Origin: Adlercreutzia equolifaciens
GTDB taxonomy: Bacteria > Actinomycetota > Coriobacteriia > Coriobacteriales > Eggerthellaceae
NCBI RefSeq assembly: GCF_029076695.1
Contig: NZ_JARFIK010000002.1
Span: forward strand, 372,001-436,000
DNA length: 64,000 bases
Direction of reading: 5' to 3'
This document shows, piece by piece, positions 20,870 to 28,244 of the stretch (the stretch's first letter is position 1; each line of letters begins with the position of its first letter). The notes under the pieces are model-generated. The model had not been told where the DNA came from, did not search any database, and worked only from the letters and a program-made list of their open reading frames with translations. Made by a program: the position numbers and the translations under genes.

Positions 20870-22279
20870 CTATTCGCGGCGGGCCGCTTCCAGCTGCTTC
20901 TCAAGTTGCTTGACGGTACGCTTCAAATCGCGGTTGGCGTCCGAAAGATCGTTGTACTTGCCGTAGGTGCGGCGGAACTTGCGCTTGACCTTCTCGCCCT
21001 TTTCCTTGTCGGACGTGCCTTGGAATATAACGAGGTTTTTGATGAGCTCGTCGTAGTTGTAGGCTGCGATCTCGGGATGATCGGGCTTCGCAATGGGGCG
21101 CAGCGCATCGAAGAGCATGCGATAGACGGTGAGAAGGTACTCCTCGTCATGCTGCACGCCCTCGGCCATGACCCCCTTGAGCTTGGCCACCAGGTCGGTA
21201 CCGTTGATGCCCTCGGTTTCGACGATGCGCTCAGGGTAGTTGATGGCATCGTAGAAATAGTTGACCTTGGAATTCCAGACGATGCCGACAGAAGGCACGC
21301 CCAGCGAGAACGAGATGATGCTGGGGTGCAGACGGCAGGAGACGACGGCGTCGTAGGAGGAGATTTTCTCGATGAGCTTCTCGGGCGAGTTCATGTTGAA
21401 CACGCATTTCTTGGCGTCCACGTTGTAGTGCTTGATCAGGTAGTCGAGGAAGGCCTCATCGCCGAAGTGACCGCTGGTCAGAAGCTCGTAGTCCAGACCG
21501 TTCTCCTCCAGCTGCTTGATAAGGTCGAGCCACAGGGCCGCGGCATCCTCGCGGGTGAATTTGATGCCGTTATCGACGAAGGCATTGGCGCGCATGATGA
21601 ACACGCCGATCTTCTTCTTGCCGTTGGGTTTGACGAATTTTTCGAACACCTTTTGTGTGAACACCGCCGGATCGGAGACCTTGCCGATGGTGATGCGATC
21701 GCCCTCGATGAACTTCTGCAGAGACTCGAAGTCGTCCCGGGTGGTGATTTGCTTCACGCAGTCGAAGTTCAGGGTTTTCTTGAGGCGCTGGCACTTCTCG
21801 TTGTCCTCGTCGTAGCCCTCGACACCGATGGATGAGAAGATAACCGGCGTCTGGTACTCCTGCGCGAGCTCGAGGGTAATGGCCGTGCGCTCGTAGAATA
21901 CTTGGTAGCGATAGTTGAAGAGGGGGGCGCCCCCAAAGACCACCACGTCGGCGTCTTTGATGGCCTGACGGGCGGAATCAAGCAGTGCGTCGTCGCGCGT
22001 GGAGAGGTATTTTTGCGAGATCATGCCTGCAGCGCGGCTGTTGATCTTGAAGTTCTTGATGCCCATGTTCTTCATGGCGGTGGAGATGAGCGAAATGGCG
22101 CAGGCCTCGATGACCTGATCGCCCACGTTGTCGGAATCGCGGTTAGTGAGCAGCAGAATATTGAAGGGCTTTTCGGTGGAAGTTGAGCTGCTGCGGTGCT
22201 TGCGGGCCTGGTATTTGTTCCAAGACTGCACTGGGCCATGCTTGAGCAGGTACTTTGCAGCGCGTCGAACCGTGGTCAT
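20870..22279 (-). CDS. Polysaccharide pyruvyl transferase family protein with C-terminal coiled coil
   Basis: Cytosolic transferase of about 469 residues, PS_pyruv_trans family (CsaB/WcaK/EpsI). It shows NILLLTNRDSDNVGDQVIEA at the N-terminus, VVFGGAPLFNYRYQVF, VSCRLHPSIISFSLGVP (the conserved RLH block) and a GIVWNSKVNYF segment. It would ketalise a sugar with pyruvate from phosphoenolpyruvate. The last 40 residues are a charged coiled coil (LKRTVKQLEKQLEAA), a tail type shared with other glycan enzymes in this window. I take ATG 22279 as start since GAAAGG lies nine bases ahead; the frame opens at 22312. A second, different pyruvyl transferase lies at 62935. Confidence 0.87.
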   Translation of the reverse strand: MTTVRRAAKYLLKHGPVQSWNKYQARKHRSSSTSTEKPFNILLLTNRDSDNVGDQVIEACAISLISTAMKNMGIKNFKINSRAAGMISQKYLSTRDDALLDSARQAIKDADVVVFGGAPLFNYRYQVFYERTAITLELAQEYQTPVIFSSIGVEGYDEDNEKCQRLKKTLNFDCVKQITTRDDFESLQKFIEGDRITIGKVSDPAVFTQKVFEKFVKPNGKKKIGVFIMRANAFVDNGIKFTREDAAALWLDLIKQLEENGLDYELLTSGHFGDEAFLDYLIKHYNVDAKKCVFNMNSPEKLIEKISSYDAVVSCRLHPSIISFSLGVPSVGIVWNSKVNYFYDAINYPERIVETEGINGTDLVAKLKGVMAEGVQHDEEYLLTVYRMLFDALRPIAKPDHPEIAAYNYDELIKNLVIFQGTSDKEKGEKVKRKFRRTYGKYNDLSDANRDLKRTVKQLEKQLEAARRE

Positions 22280-22483
22280 GGGGCGTTGCCTTTCCATAGA
22301 AAGATATTTCAATCTGAACTATGATAGCGCAAGGTGAGAGGGCCAATGACGGGGATGGGCAGAACCCATCTACTTTGTTCTTTTCTGGATGCTAAATTAG
22401 TAGATCGGCACTCATCTGCTTGTTCTTCCTTGGGACATGGCCGATAATCACAGTACGTAATAGCTTGCGAGAGAACGGTTTTC

Positions 22484-23200
22484 ATGAACTGTGCCCTTAT
22501 TTTTGCTGGCGGCACGGGCCAGCGTATGAATACGAAGACGCGGCCGAAGCAGTTTCTGGAGCTGCACGGCAAGCCCATCATCCTCTACACCATCGAGGTG
22601 TTCGAGAACCACCCCGACATCGACGCCATTGTGGTGGTGTGCCTGGAGGATTGGATTCCCTTTTTGGAGAAGAAACTCGTGCACTACGACATCGAGAAAG
22701 TGGTGGCCGTGGTGCCCGGCGGCGCAACGGGGCAAGAATCCATCCGCCACGGGCTTGACGCGTTGGCCGAGCACGTCGATGCGGACGCCACGGTACTGGT
22801 ACACGACGGCGTGCGCCCCTTGGTAAGCTCCGAGACTATTTCCGACTGCCTGGCCTCGGTGGACGAGCACGGCAGCGCGGTGACGGTGACGCCGGCCATC
22901 GAGACCATCGTGCAAGAGGAGGACGGCCAGATTGTCAACATTATCGAGCGTCAGGCCTGCCGCATGGCCAAGGCCCCGCAGTGCTTCCCCTTGGACGAGC
23001 TGCTGGCGGCGCACCGCCGTGCCGAAGAGGACGGTCTGGGCGATTTCATCGACTCCGCGAGCCTGATGCGTCACTACGGCCATCCGCTGCACGTGGTGGA
23101 GGGGTCTCCCGAGAACATCAAGATCACCACACCGTCCGACTTCTACACGTTCCGCGCTTTTGTGGATGCTCGGGAGAACTCGCAGATTTTCGGTTTCTAG
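22484..23200 (+). CDS. IspD/TarI-like cytidylyltransferase
   Basis: Nucleotidyltransferase of 238 residues in the IspD family: N-terminal IFAGGTGQRMNTKTRPKQFL (CTP-binding loop with the catalytic Arg and Lys), VHDGVRPLVS, and the C-terminal ENIKITTPSDF. IspD makes CDP-methylerythritol; TarI makes CDP-ribitol. The location in a teichoic-acid-like locus, 12 bases ahead of an SDR gene, favours a CDP-polyol donor role over isoprenoid synthesis (inference). In TarIJ and Bcs1 systems the second enzyme reduces ribulose-5-phosphate; here the partner is an extended SDR, which is less usual. Read the product name as CDP-alditol synthase candidate. Confidence 0.85.
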   Translation: MNCALIFAGGTGQRMNTKTRPKQFLELHGKPIILYTIEVFENHPDIDAIVVVCLEDWIPFLEKKLVHYDIEKVVAVVPGGATGQESIRHGLDALAEHVDADATVLVHDGVRPLVSSETISDCLASVDEHGSAVTVTPAIETIVQEEDGQIVNIIERQACRMAKAPQCFPLDELLAAHRRAEEDGLGDFIDSASLMRHYGHPLHVVEGSPENIKITTPSDFYTFRAFVDARENSQIFGF

Positions 23201-23212
23201 ATTCGAGGTGCT

Positions 23213-24259
23213 ATGTTTGACTTGAAGCAGGAGGCGCGCGCCATTGCCGCCGATACCGCCATTGACTGGGATAAGCTGACGGGCGCCACGGTGCTGGTGA
23301 CCGGCGCCACGGGATTGGTGGGCTCCGCTTGCGTGCGGGCGCTTCTGGAGCGCAATCGCGCCTTCGATGCCGGCCTGCGCGTTATGGCCATGGTGCGCAA
23401 CGTAGAGAAGGCCCAGGCGGTGCTCGCGGGCTATGGTCCCGAGGACGGTCTGGTGCTGGTGGTGGCCGAGGTGGAAACCGCGGCGCCCGACGCCTGTGCG
23501 GCCGACTACGTCATCCACGCCGCCTGCCCCACGGCCTCGGCCTTCTTCATGGAGCACCCCGTGGAAACGGCCCGGGCCATTGTGGGCGGTACGGTGAACA
23601 TGTTGGAGAACGCCCGTCTGGCCGGTGCCAAATCCTTCGTCTACGTGTCGAGCATGGAAGTGTACGGTGACGGCAACGAGCAGCCCGGTTTGGACGCGCT
23701 GCTCGACGAGCATGCCGTGGGCTACTGCGATCCTTTGAGCGTGCGCAGCTGCTATCCCGAGGGCAAGCGCATGGCCGAACAGTACTGCGTGGCCTATGCT
23801 TCCGAATACGGTGTGCCTGCCAAGGTGGCCCGCTTGGCCCAAACCTTCGGCCCGGGCATTCCCAAGGACGACAAGCGCATCTTCGCCATGATTGCGCGCA
23901 ATGCCATGGCCGGCCAGGATGTGGTGCTGAAAACCACCGGGGCCAGCACGCGCATGTACGTGTACACGGCGGACGCCGTGAGGGCGCTTTTGACGGTGCT
24001 TGTGAGCGGCGAGGCCGGCTGCGCCTACAACGTGGCCAATCCCGCCACCTACTCCTCGGTGCGCGGCATGGCCGAGACCGTGGCCGCCTCCTGCGCGCGA
24101 GCACCCATGGAGGTGCGCGTGGAGGTGGATCCTAATGCTCCCTATCCGCCCGAGCACCATCTGCCGCTGGACGTGAGCGCTCTGACGGCCCTTGGGTGGG
24201 AGCCCCAGGTGGGACTGGAGGCCATGTACCGCAATCTCATGGACTACCTGGACGACTAA
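23213..24259 (+). CDS. NAD-dependent epimerase/dehydratase family protein (extended SDR)
   Basis: Cytosolic Rossmann enzyme of 348 residues. GATGLVGSACVRALL is the NAD-binding glycine motif, FVYVSSMEVYGDG carries the catalytic Ser/Thr region, and SCYPEGK the YxxxK pair. The C-terminus ALGWEPQVGLEAMYRNLMDYL is typical of nucleotide-sugar epimerases and decarboxylases. The gene follows the IspD-like gene by 12 bases, so a joint role in making one activated building block is likely. It could act on a CDP- or NDP-linked substrate; the sequence does not decide. An 11-base-spaced convergence with the minus-strand gene at 24294 closes the unit. Confidence 0.85.
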   Translation: MFDLKQEARAIAADTAIDWDKLTGATVLVTGATGLVGSACVRALLERNRAFDAGLRVMAMVRNVEKAQAVLAGYGPEDGLVLVVAEVETAAPDACAADYVIHAACPTASAFFMEHPVETARAIVGGTVNMLENARLAGAKSFVYVSSMEVYGDGNEQPGLDALLDEHAVGYCDPLSVRSCYPEGKRMAEQYCVAYASEYGVPAKVARLAQTFGPGIPKDDKRIFAMIARNAMAGQDVVLKTTGASTRMYVYTADAVRALLTVLVSGEAGCAYNVANPATYSSVRGMAETVAASCARAPMEVRVEVDPNAPYPPEHHLPLDVSALTALGWEPQVGLEAMYRNLMDYLDD

Positions 24260-24293
24260 GGGCATGGCGGCGAAGGCGGCCGCTCGAGGACGC

Positions 24294-26078
24294 CTAGCTT
24301 GACGGAATGAACTGAACCACGCGGAGGCGCTTGCGGGAATCGACGTCGATTCTCTCAAGCGTCTTCTTTTTTGCGTGGGCGTCGTAATGCTCGCGCAGGA
24401 ACGTCAGCACGTGCTGCACGGTTTCGGAGTTCTTGGCTACCAGGCGCGCATGGGGATTGGCAAGAAGGCTTTGGAGGGGGTTGGCGAGGTCCAGCCGCGC
24501 ATTTTGCGCCGCAATAAGCGGAGATCCCTGGGTCCAGCCGCCGGCCAGGACGTTGTGGTCCATGAAGCGCTGGGGCGGCAGGAAGCGATACTGCAGTTGG
24601 CGCTCGACGAAGACGTAGGCGTTGGGCGCCCAAACGTAGAGATCGTCGCCTTGGGAGAAATGCTGGACGAGGGACTGCTCTTCGGCAAATGCGCTTGTCT
24701 GCTGCAGTTGGTCGATGCGTTGGAAATCGACGGTGGGGGCGAAGAGCACCAGGGCGGCAACGACGCTGGCCGTTCCGGCCAAAAGCCCCAAGGCAGTGCC
24801 CGCGCGAGCGAGGCGAGGAGACGGAGCGCGGCGATGAGGGGCGGTGGTGGCTGCGGCCGGCCCAGGCAAAGACGGTCGGTCGGGAAGAGCCAGCAGGGCC
24901 AGCAGCGGCAAAAAGCCGAGAAGCCAGATGGGGTATTCTACCCGTTCGGGAAGGCGCCCCGTAATGCGGAAGTACAGACAGACCAGGAAGGCGGCGCCCA
25001 GGGACAGCACGGCCACGGCCGCCGCCCCGCGCCCGCCAGCCAGCGCGGCGACGACAGCTACGATACCGATGCCCAGGGTGAGCAAGAGGTTGCTTTTCAA
25101 GAGCGAGGCGCCTTCGGCGGTGAGAGCAGCAAGGGGCGTGATGACTTGAGCGTTTGAGGCCACGGCGGCCACCGCTTCGAGCCGCTCGGTGGTAAAGAAG
25201 GACGAATCAGCGGTGATCCAATGGGTCATGCACCAGTAGTCGTTCTCCGAGACGCCGAGGGCGCTCAGCTGCTCGGCAATGGCCTCGTAGGGCTTGACCG
25301 GGTAGTCGCAAAGCAGCGAGCGAGCGTCGCTGTAGGCCAGCCAGGCGCTCCATGGCTCTTCGCTCCAAACCGATTGGTGGTAGAGGCTCAAACAGCCCGC
25401 AGCAAGGGCAAGGCCGAGCAGGAGGAGCAGCGCCCGCGGGAGCCAGGAGCGCCAAGGGTCGCCGAGGCGCCGTAGGTGACATGCCGCTACCAAGAAGGCC
25501 AGTGCCAGAAAGGGCGCCGAGAGAAGCAAAATGCTGGGGCGCCAGAGAAATCCGAGGATCGTCAGGGCTGCGCCGAGGACGCCCTGGCCGGTACGTTGGC
25601 GCAGGATGCTCAGGCAAAGCAGGGTTTCGCCCGCGAATACGCAAAGCGCCGCCACAACGGTGAAATTGGCATTAACCGTGCAAGACGGATAGATAAGCAG
25701 GAGGACAAAGCCAAGGACGGCGAGGGCGAAACCGCGTGGCAGCGAGCGAAGCAGCCCGTAGGTCAGCGCTCCCAAGGCCGCGGCTGCCGAAAGCCGTTCG
25801 ATGACGAGGGTCCAGTTCAGGGCCGGCAGCGCGGTGTTGAGCCCGTAGACGAGGTTGTTCAGAGCGGCATTGGTAAAGGGGCATTGGCCGGCATCGGGGT
25901 AGAGGGTGGAGAGCACCATGGCAATGCCCAGGTCGTCATCAGGGCCGCCGGTGGCCGTGCTTAAACCCATGAGCGTTGTGGCAATGAGGGCGAACAACAA
26001 CGCCGTCAAGGCACACCAGGCGCTCCTTCGGCGAGGCGGTTGATGCGCGAACGCAGGTGAGGGGACGACGAGGGACAC
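24294..26078 (-). CDS. Polytopic membrane protein, GT-C-like glycosyltransferase candidate
   Basis: Integral membrane protein of about 594 residues with 10-12 hydrophobic segments. The first external loop contains STATGGPDDDLGIAM, an acidic cluster in the place where GT-C transferases keep their catalytic Asp. The last 130 residues are soluble. It resembles no family I can name firmly; EptA- or Wzy-like polymerase roles are alternatives. Start: ATG 26096 has no SD, while GTG 26078 has GGAG seven bases ahead, so I prefer GTG. It is the only minus-strand gene between two plus-strand operons and shares a short divergent region with rfbA. Confidence 0.65.
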   Translation of the reverse strand: MSLVVPSPAFAHQPPRRRSAWCALTALLFALIATTLMGLSTATGGPDDDLGIAMVLSTLYPDAGQCPFTNAALNNLVYGLNTALPALNWTLVIERLSAAAALGALTYGLLRSLPRGFALAVLGFVLLLIYPSCTVNANFTVVAALCVFAGETLLCLSILRQRTGQGVLGAALTILGFLWRPSILLLSAPFLALAFLVAACHLRRLGDPWRSWLPRALLLLLGLALAAGCLSLYHQSVWSEEPWSAWLAYSDARSLLCDYPVKPYEAIAEQLSALGVSENDYWCMTHWITADSSFFTTERLEAVAAVASNAQVITPLAALTAEGASLLKSNLLLTLGIGIVAVVAALAGGRGAAAVAVLSLGAAFLVCLYFRITGRLPERVEYPIWLLGFLPLLALLALPDRPSLPGPAAATTAPHRRAPSPRLARAGTALGLLAGTASVVAALVLFAPTVDFQRIDQLQQTSAFAEEQSLVQHFSQGDDLYVWAPNAYVFVERQLQYRFLPPQRFMDHNVLAGGWTQGSPLIAAQNARLDLANPLQSLLANPHARLVAKNSETVQHVLTFLREHYDAHAKKKTLERIDVDSRKRLRVVQFIPSS

Positions 26079-26163
26079 GGGGCTGCTCCAAGGCATAATG
26101 AGCAATTTGGTAATAGAATTGCATCAAATAGAGGGGAATGGTTTCGGATACCAGTATAACGAA

Positions 26164-26169
26164 TATAAT
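26164..26169 (+). promoter_or_regulatory. -10 box ahead of rfbA
   Basis: A perfect TATAAT lies in the AT-rich divergent gap 26097-26248. The -35 position (about 26141-26146, GTTTCG) is a poor match, so activity may need an activator. The gap is noticeably AT-richer than the genes around it. Confidence 0.4.
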
Positions 26170-26248
26170 CGAAGACCAGCGATTGCCCGTGGTTTGATGG
26201 GAAAACGCTGCATTCGAAGATGTACGAGGGTCTGTGTAAGGCGGTGCC

Positions 26249-27139
26249 ATGAAAGGCATTATTTTGGCTGGCGGTTCAGGAACGCGCCTCTATCCCATTA
26301 CCAAGGCGGTCAGCAAGCAACTGCTGCCCATCTATGACAAGCCGCTCATCTACTATCCGCTGAGCGTGCTCATGCTGGCAAGCATTCGCGAGGTGCTGAT
26401 CATTTCCACGCCCCAGGACATCGGCAGCTTCGAGAAGTTGCTGGGTGATGGCTCTGATCTGGGCATGGAATTTACCTACGCCGTCCAGGATAATCCGGGC
26501 GGGTTGGCCGAGGCCTTCATCATCGGTCGTGATTTCATAGGTGACGATAACGTAGCCCTGGTGTTGGGCGACAACATGTTCCACGGCCAGGATCTCACCC
26601 GCATTCTGGAGCAGGCGCGGGCCAAGGTGGAAACCAAGGGCGGCGCCGTGGTGTTCGGCTATCCCGTGCACGACGCCCGCGCCTTCGGCGTGGTGGAGTT
26701 CGACGAGCGCGGTCACGTGGTGGGCATCGAGGAAAAGCCCGAAGTACCGAAGTCGAACTACGCGGTACCCGGCTTATATTTTTACGACCACACGGTGTGC
26801 GATATTGCCGCTCAGGTGCAGCCCAGCGCTCGCGGCGAGAAGGAAATTACTACGGTGAACAGCGCCTATCTGGAGTCGGGCGATTTGCGCGTGGAACTTA
26901 TGGGCCGCGGCATGGCCTGGCTGGACACGGGCACGCCCGAAGGGCTGCTCAAGGCGGCAGAGTACGTAGAGGCGGTGCAGTCGCGCCAGGGCTTCTACAT
27001 CGCCTGCTTGGAAGAAATTGCCTATCGGCGCGGCTTTATCGACGCCGCGCATCTTTTGGCCTTGGGCGAGTCGCTCAAGAAGACGGCCTACGGCCAATAT
27101 TTGATGAACATTGCCCGGGAGGGCGGGGCGGTGGCCTAG
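26249..27139 (+). CDS. rfbA: Glucose-1-phosphate thymidylyltransferase
   Basis: Cytosolic enzyme of 296 residues that makes dTDP-glucose from dTTP and glucose-1-phosphate. Clear RmlA motifs: [20 protein letters not shown] at the N-terminus, [30 protein letters not shown] and [13 protein letters not shown]. Length is that of typical RmlA enzymes, which are inhibited by the end product of the pathway. It is followed 28 bases later by rfbB. rfbC and rfbD, which would complete dTDP-rhamnose, are missing from the window; an aminotransferase comes instead, so a 4-amino sugar is the more likely product here. Confidence 0.96.
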   Translation: MKGIILAGGSGTRLYPITKAVSKQLLPIYDKPLIYYPLSVLMLASIREVLIISTPQDIGSFEKLLGDGSDLGMEFTYAVQDNPGGLAEAFIIGRDFIGDDNVALVLGDNMFHGQDLTRILEQARAKVETKGGAVVFGYPVHDARAFGVVEFDERGHVVGIEEKPEVPKSNYAVPGLYFYDHTVCDIAAQVQPSARGEKEITTVNSAYLESGDLRVELMGRGMAWLDTGTPEGLLKAAEYVEAVQSRQGFYIACLEEIAYRRGFIDAAHLLALGESLKKTAYGQYLMNIAREGGAVA

Positions 27140-27167
27140 GCGCCGCTGCCAAGCGAAGGGGAGTAAC

Positions 27168-28238
27168 GTGAAAACCTATCTCGTAACCGGTGGAGCGGGC
27201 TTCATCGGATCTAATTTCGTGTTGTATCTGCTGGACAAGTACGACGACATCCGCGTGGTGAACGTCGATGCCCTCACCTATGCGGGCAACCGCGAGAACT
27301 TGCGCGCCGTGGAGAGCGATCCTCGCCATATTTTCGTGCAGGCGGACATTCGCGACACGGCGGCCATCGAGGACGTGCTGGCTACGTACGATCCCGACTA
27401 TGTGGTGAACTTCGCCGCGGAAAGCCACGTGGACCGCTCCATTGCTAATCCCGGCGCCTTCGCGGACACGAACGTCATGGGCACGGTGTCCATGCTGAAC
27501 GCCGTGCGGCGGGCCTGGGAGCAGGAGGACGGCACCTGGCGCGCGGGTAAGCGCTATCTGCAGGTAGGCACCGATGAGGTTTATGGCTCGCTGCCTTTGG
27601 ACGACCCGGAGGCCTTCTTCCGCGAGGACACGCCGCTGAACCCTCACAGCCCCTATTCGGCCAGCAAGGCGGCGGCGGACCAGTTTGTGCTGGCCTATCA
27701 CGACACCTATGGCATGCCCGTAGTAGTCACCCGTTGCTCGAACAACTACGGCCCCTTCCAGTTTCCTGAGAAGCTCATCCCGCTCATGATTCGCAACGCC
27801 TTGGCCCACGAGCCTTTGCCGGTGTACGGCGACGGTCTGAACGTGCGCGACTGGCTGTTCGTGGAGGACCACTGCAAGGCCATTGATAGGGTGTTGGAGC
27901 AGGGCCGCCTGGGCCAGGTATACAACGTGGGCGGCCATAACGAGCGCCCCAACATCTTCATTGTGAAGAAGATCATCGAGGAATGCGCCAGCGCTACCAA
28001 TGACGAGGCCATTACCGAGGAGCTGATCTCCTACGTGGAGGATCGCAAGGGCCATGATCGTCGCTACGGCATTGCCCCCGACAAGATCCGCGCCGAAATT
28101 GGCTGGGAGCCGGAAACGGCATTCGAGGACGGTATCGTGCGCACCATCGACTGGTATCTGGACAACCAGGAGTGGCTGGACCATGTGTTGTCGGGGGAGT
28201 ACCGCAGCTACGTGCCGGCCGCGGAGCAGGAGGCGTAG
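27168..28238 (+). CDS. rfbB: dTDP-glucose 4,6-dehydratase
   Basis: Extended SDR of 356 residues converting dTDP-glucose to dTDP-4-keto-6-deoxyglucose with bound NAD. Motifs: LVTGGAGFIGSNFVLYLL, NFAAESHVDRSI, the RmlB-specific GTDEVYGSL with catalytic Thr, Asp and Glu, YSASKAAADQ (YxxxK), and RYGIAPDKIRAEIGWEPE. The start is GTG 27168 with AAGGGGAG ahead; a frame reaching back to 27111 overlaps rfbA and lacks the SD. Its 4-keto product is the direct substrate for the WecE-like aminotransferase at 31069. The YfhO-type gene starts six bases after the stop. Confidence 0.96.
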   Translation: MKTYLVTGGAGFIGSNFVLYLLDKYDDIRVVNVDALTYAGNRENLRAVESDPRHIFVQADIRDTAAIEDVLATYDPDYVVNFAAESHVDRSIANPGAFADTNVMGTVSMLNAVRRAWEQEDGTWRAGKRYLQVGTDEVYGSLPLDDPEAFFREDTPLNPHSPYSASKAAADQFVLAYHDTYGMPVVVTRCSNNYGPFQFPEKLIPLMIRNALAHEPLPVYGDGLNVRDWLFVEDHCKAIDRVLEQGRLGQVYNVGGHNERPNIFIVKKIIEECASATNDEAITEELISYVEDRKGHDRRYGIAPDKIRAEIGWEPETAFEDGIVRTIDWYLDNQEWLDHVLSGEYRSYVPAAEQEA

Positions 28239-28244
28239 GAAGCC

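Noticed and set aside
22448-24358. Minus-strand frame of 636 codons over the IspD-like and SDR genes
   Set aside because: His/Gly/Arg-rich shadow; both plus-strand genes have clear motifs.
26249-28238. A dTDP-rhamnose pathway
   Set aside because: Only rfbA and rfbB are present; rfbC and rfbD are missing here and a WecE-like transaminase follows, so an amino sugar is favoured.
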